64,000 nucleotides of DNA from Thiohalobacter sp. (GTDB taxonomy: Bacteria; Pseudomonadota; Gammaproteobacteria; DSM-19610), in NCBI GenBank assembly GCA_026984515.1, contig JALSRZ010000006.1, positions 1-64,000 of the forward strand, given 5' to 3'. How positions within the stretch are numbered: the stretch's first letter is position 1; each line of letters opens with the position of its first letter. Positions 62,563-64,000 of the stretch are shown here, in pieces. The notes under the pieces were generated by a model, which was not told where the DNA came from, ran no database searches, and worked only from the letters and a program-made list of their open reading frames with translations. The position numbers were made by a program, and so were the translations under genes.

Positions 62563-63459
62563 TCAGCACATCATCTTTAAATCATTTTTCCGGCGCATAT
62601 TCTGCAAGTAATCTGTGTGCATTCTTTCAATGAGCTCCTGCCAGTTTGGCGCCTCGTAACCGGTAGCCGCCCTGAAACGCCCGGCATCCAGTGATCGATC
62701 GATCACTGGATGATCTTTCGAAACCACCTCAATGATCTTGCCATACACCCGTGCCACCTGTTGCAACAACTCCAGCTTGCTGATCGGGTCAGCTGCGACA
62801 TGATATAAGCCTCTCAGACCGGTATCGGGAATGATGACATCACGCACCAGCTGTGCAAGAACAACCGTCGGCAAACCGGAAAATATGGCCCGGGAAAATC
62901 CACCGCAGCTTTGCTGCCGACCGAGAAACCAGTCGATCAGCCCCTCGGCGCTATCCAGCGCATGCCCGATTGCCGAGGTGCGCAGGGTAATCACGCGAGG
63001 GCCATGCACCTCGCCCAGCAGTTTGGACAAACCGTACAGATCCCTGGCATCAGCCAGGTCCGTCTCCCGGTACTGCCCCTTTTCACCAGAGAATACGCAA
63101 TCGGTACTAAAATGCACCAGGCGGGCACCGGCGGTATCGCACAGTCCGGCCAGACGATGCGGCAACAGGGCATTCAGGGGTATAGCCTGCAAGGGGTCAC
63201 TGGCGCCTGGCAGCTGCTTGATCAAACCTATACAGTTGATCACCACCTCGGGAGCGACGCGCTCAAACACGCCCGCCAGGACACCCTCACTATTCACATC
63301 GATACCCGTCAGCAGATGCGCTGCAACCCGGTGCGGGAAGAGCGGTATGGTGTCGGCCGAACGCATGGTCCCGAACACCTCATGCTCCCCGGGTTCAGAG
63401 AGCACCCGGAGCATTGCATTCCCCAGCATACCGCTGGCACCCAGCACCAGCAGCTTCAT
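62563..63459 (-). CDS. RmlD-like SDR family sugar-nucleotide reductase
   Basis: A 298-residue extended short-chain dehydrogenase. The NAD(P) motif is KLLVLGASGMLGNAML. The active site has STDCVFSG and YGLSKLLGE (YxxxK). The closest recognisable family is dTDP-4-dehydrorhamnose reductase (RmlD) and its relatives in N-acetylfucosamine-type pathways. No other rml gene is visible, so the substrate is open. Its ATG overlaps the stop of the upstream glycosyltransferase by one base (TGATG), so the two are coupled. Confidence 0.85.
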   Translation of the reverse strand: MKLLVLGASGMLGNAMLRVLSEPGEHEVFGTMRSADTIPLFPHRVAAHLLTGIDVNSEGVLAGVFERVAPEVVINCIGLIKQLPGASDPLQAIPLNALLPHRLAGLCDTAGARLVHFSTDCVFSGEKGQYRETDLADARDLYGLSKLLGEVHGPRVITLRTSAIGHALDSAEGLIDWFLGRQQSCGGFSRAIFSGLPTVVLAQLVRDVIIPDTGLRGLYHVAADPISKLELLQQVARVYGKIIEVVSKDHPVIDRSLDAGRFRAATGYEAPNWQELIERMHTDYLQNMRRKNDLKMMC

Positions 63460-64000
63460 CAGGCAGCCGCTTGCCGCGATGCAAGTGAACGGAAGTGGTC
63501 CAGCAACTGGTCGACCAGCAGATGGCGGTCAAAGTGCTGGCGGAAATACCGGCATCCGTTGCTGCCCAGCCTGTTACGCTCTTCAGGCGTCATCCTGAAC
63601 AGGGTCAGGACTGCTTCCGACAGGGCCTTTGCATCACTGGCCGGCACTGCCAGACCGGCATCCGCCTCGATCACCATACGCGCACCTTCGCCATTGAGAC
63701 TCGCCAGGACCGGCCTTCCGGCGGCCATATAGCTCTGCAGTTTGCTGGGTACCGTGGCGGAAAAAACCGGATCATCGGTCAGCGTCACAAGCAGTGCCGA
63801 CGCCTGGCGGAAAATGCAGGGCATGGCAGCCAGCGGATAGCGACCGGGAACCGACACATTACGCAGACCACGTTCCTGTACTTCGCGACACAACCATTGC
63901 CTGCGCGCACCTTCACCCAGCATGACAAAATGTATATCCGGATAGCTCTTCAATAAACAGGCTGCTTCGACAACCACGTCAAGTGCCTGCACCGTACCGA
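63459..64000 (-). CDS. Glycosyltransferase family 4 protein (C-terminal part; continues past the window)
   Basis: About 180 residues of a GT4 enzyme; the frame is open to the window end, so the N-terminal domain lies outside. The visible C-terminal Rossmann domain has ALDVVVEAACLLKSYPDIHFVMLG and a degenerate donor-binding region VFSATVPSKLQSYMAAGRPVL, in which the usual E-x7-E reads less clearly than in canonical members (the PSKLQSYMAAGRPV form is common in WcaI/colanic-acid-like transferases). It ends with LTLFRMTPEERNRLGSNGCRY-type sequence. Confidence 0.85.
   Translation of the reverse strand, partial: GTVQALDVVVEAACLLKSYPDIHFVMLGEGARRQWLCREVQERGLRNVSVPGRYPLAAMPCIFRQASALLVTLTDDPVFSATVPSKLQSYMAAGRPVLASLNGEGARMVIEADAGLAVPASDAKALSEAVLTLFRMTPEERNRLGSNGCRYFRQHFDRHLLVDQLLDHFRSLASRQAAA

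Overview
The window looks like a chromosomal segment from a GC-rich gammaproteobacterium. The evidence is gene order: a thrS-infC-rpmI-rplT-pheS-pheT-ihfA-merR-tRNA-Pro block, and a response regulator-uvrC-pgsA-tRNA-Gly-tRNA-Cys-tRNA-Leu block that matches the enterobacterial uvrY-uvrC-pgsA-glyW-cysT-leuZ order. Proteins with exosortase-type C-terminal sorting signals and an XrtA-type ATPase suggest an environmental lineage that makes exopolysaccharide. The genus cannot be named from the sequence alone.

Region 1 (1-22.8 kb) is a surface-polysaccharide region. It holds two glycosyltransferases, a hexapeptide acyltransferase, an O-antigen/capsule-type ABC exporter whose ATPase and permease genes are separated and in opposite orientation, CDP-sugar genes (rfbF, rfbG, an RfbC-like epimerase and a SAF-domain oxidoreductase) and a long WecA-like phosphoglycosyltransferase. 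Large secreted SGNH-hydrolase proteins (malectin/Ig-repeat/SGNH, lipoprotein/cadherin-like/SGNH, membrane-anchored SGNH) and a secreted FGE-like protein sit between them. A secreted protein with a C-terminal sorting-like helix and a Tat/GMC oxidoreductase pair close the region.

Region 2 (22.8-29.5 kb) is the conserved tRNA-pgsA-uvrC locus, expanded by a family 5 uracil-DNA glycosylase, a thioredoxin/NHL protein and two tandem LuxR-type response regulators. One of these regulators has lost its phospho-acceptor aspartate. Region 3 (29.5-31.8 kb) is a small accessory patch: a higBA toxin-antitoxin locus whose toxin gene is split by a 164-bp inverted-repeat element, and a DUF433/DUF5615 toxin-antitoxin pair next to tRNA-Ser.

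Region 4 (31.9-55.5 kb) is housekeeping: yccA, a TrpD2-like gene, a TetR/peroxiredoxin pair, pepN, trxC, dusA, a membrane-anchored glutamate-synthase-like FMN protein, galE, a DAHP synthase, the ihfA/pheTS/ribosomal/thrS operon, uvrB, an aminotransferase and tRNAs Pro, Val and Asn. Several families of palindromic intergenic repeats occur here. Region 5 (55.5-64 kb) returns to envelope functions: a TPR/methyltransferase-like protein, a 70-residue protein with a PEP-CTERM-like tail, a DUF218 protein, another SGNH protein, an XrtA-associated-type ATPase with a long extension, a small secreted glycine-rich protein, an RmlD-like reductase and the C-terminal half of a glycosyltransferase.

The observations most worth following are the SGNH/malectin set embedded in the exporter and CDP-sugar genes, the very small sorting-signal protein, the element-disrupted toxin gene, the degenerate receiver, and the AUC start of infC.
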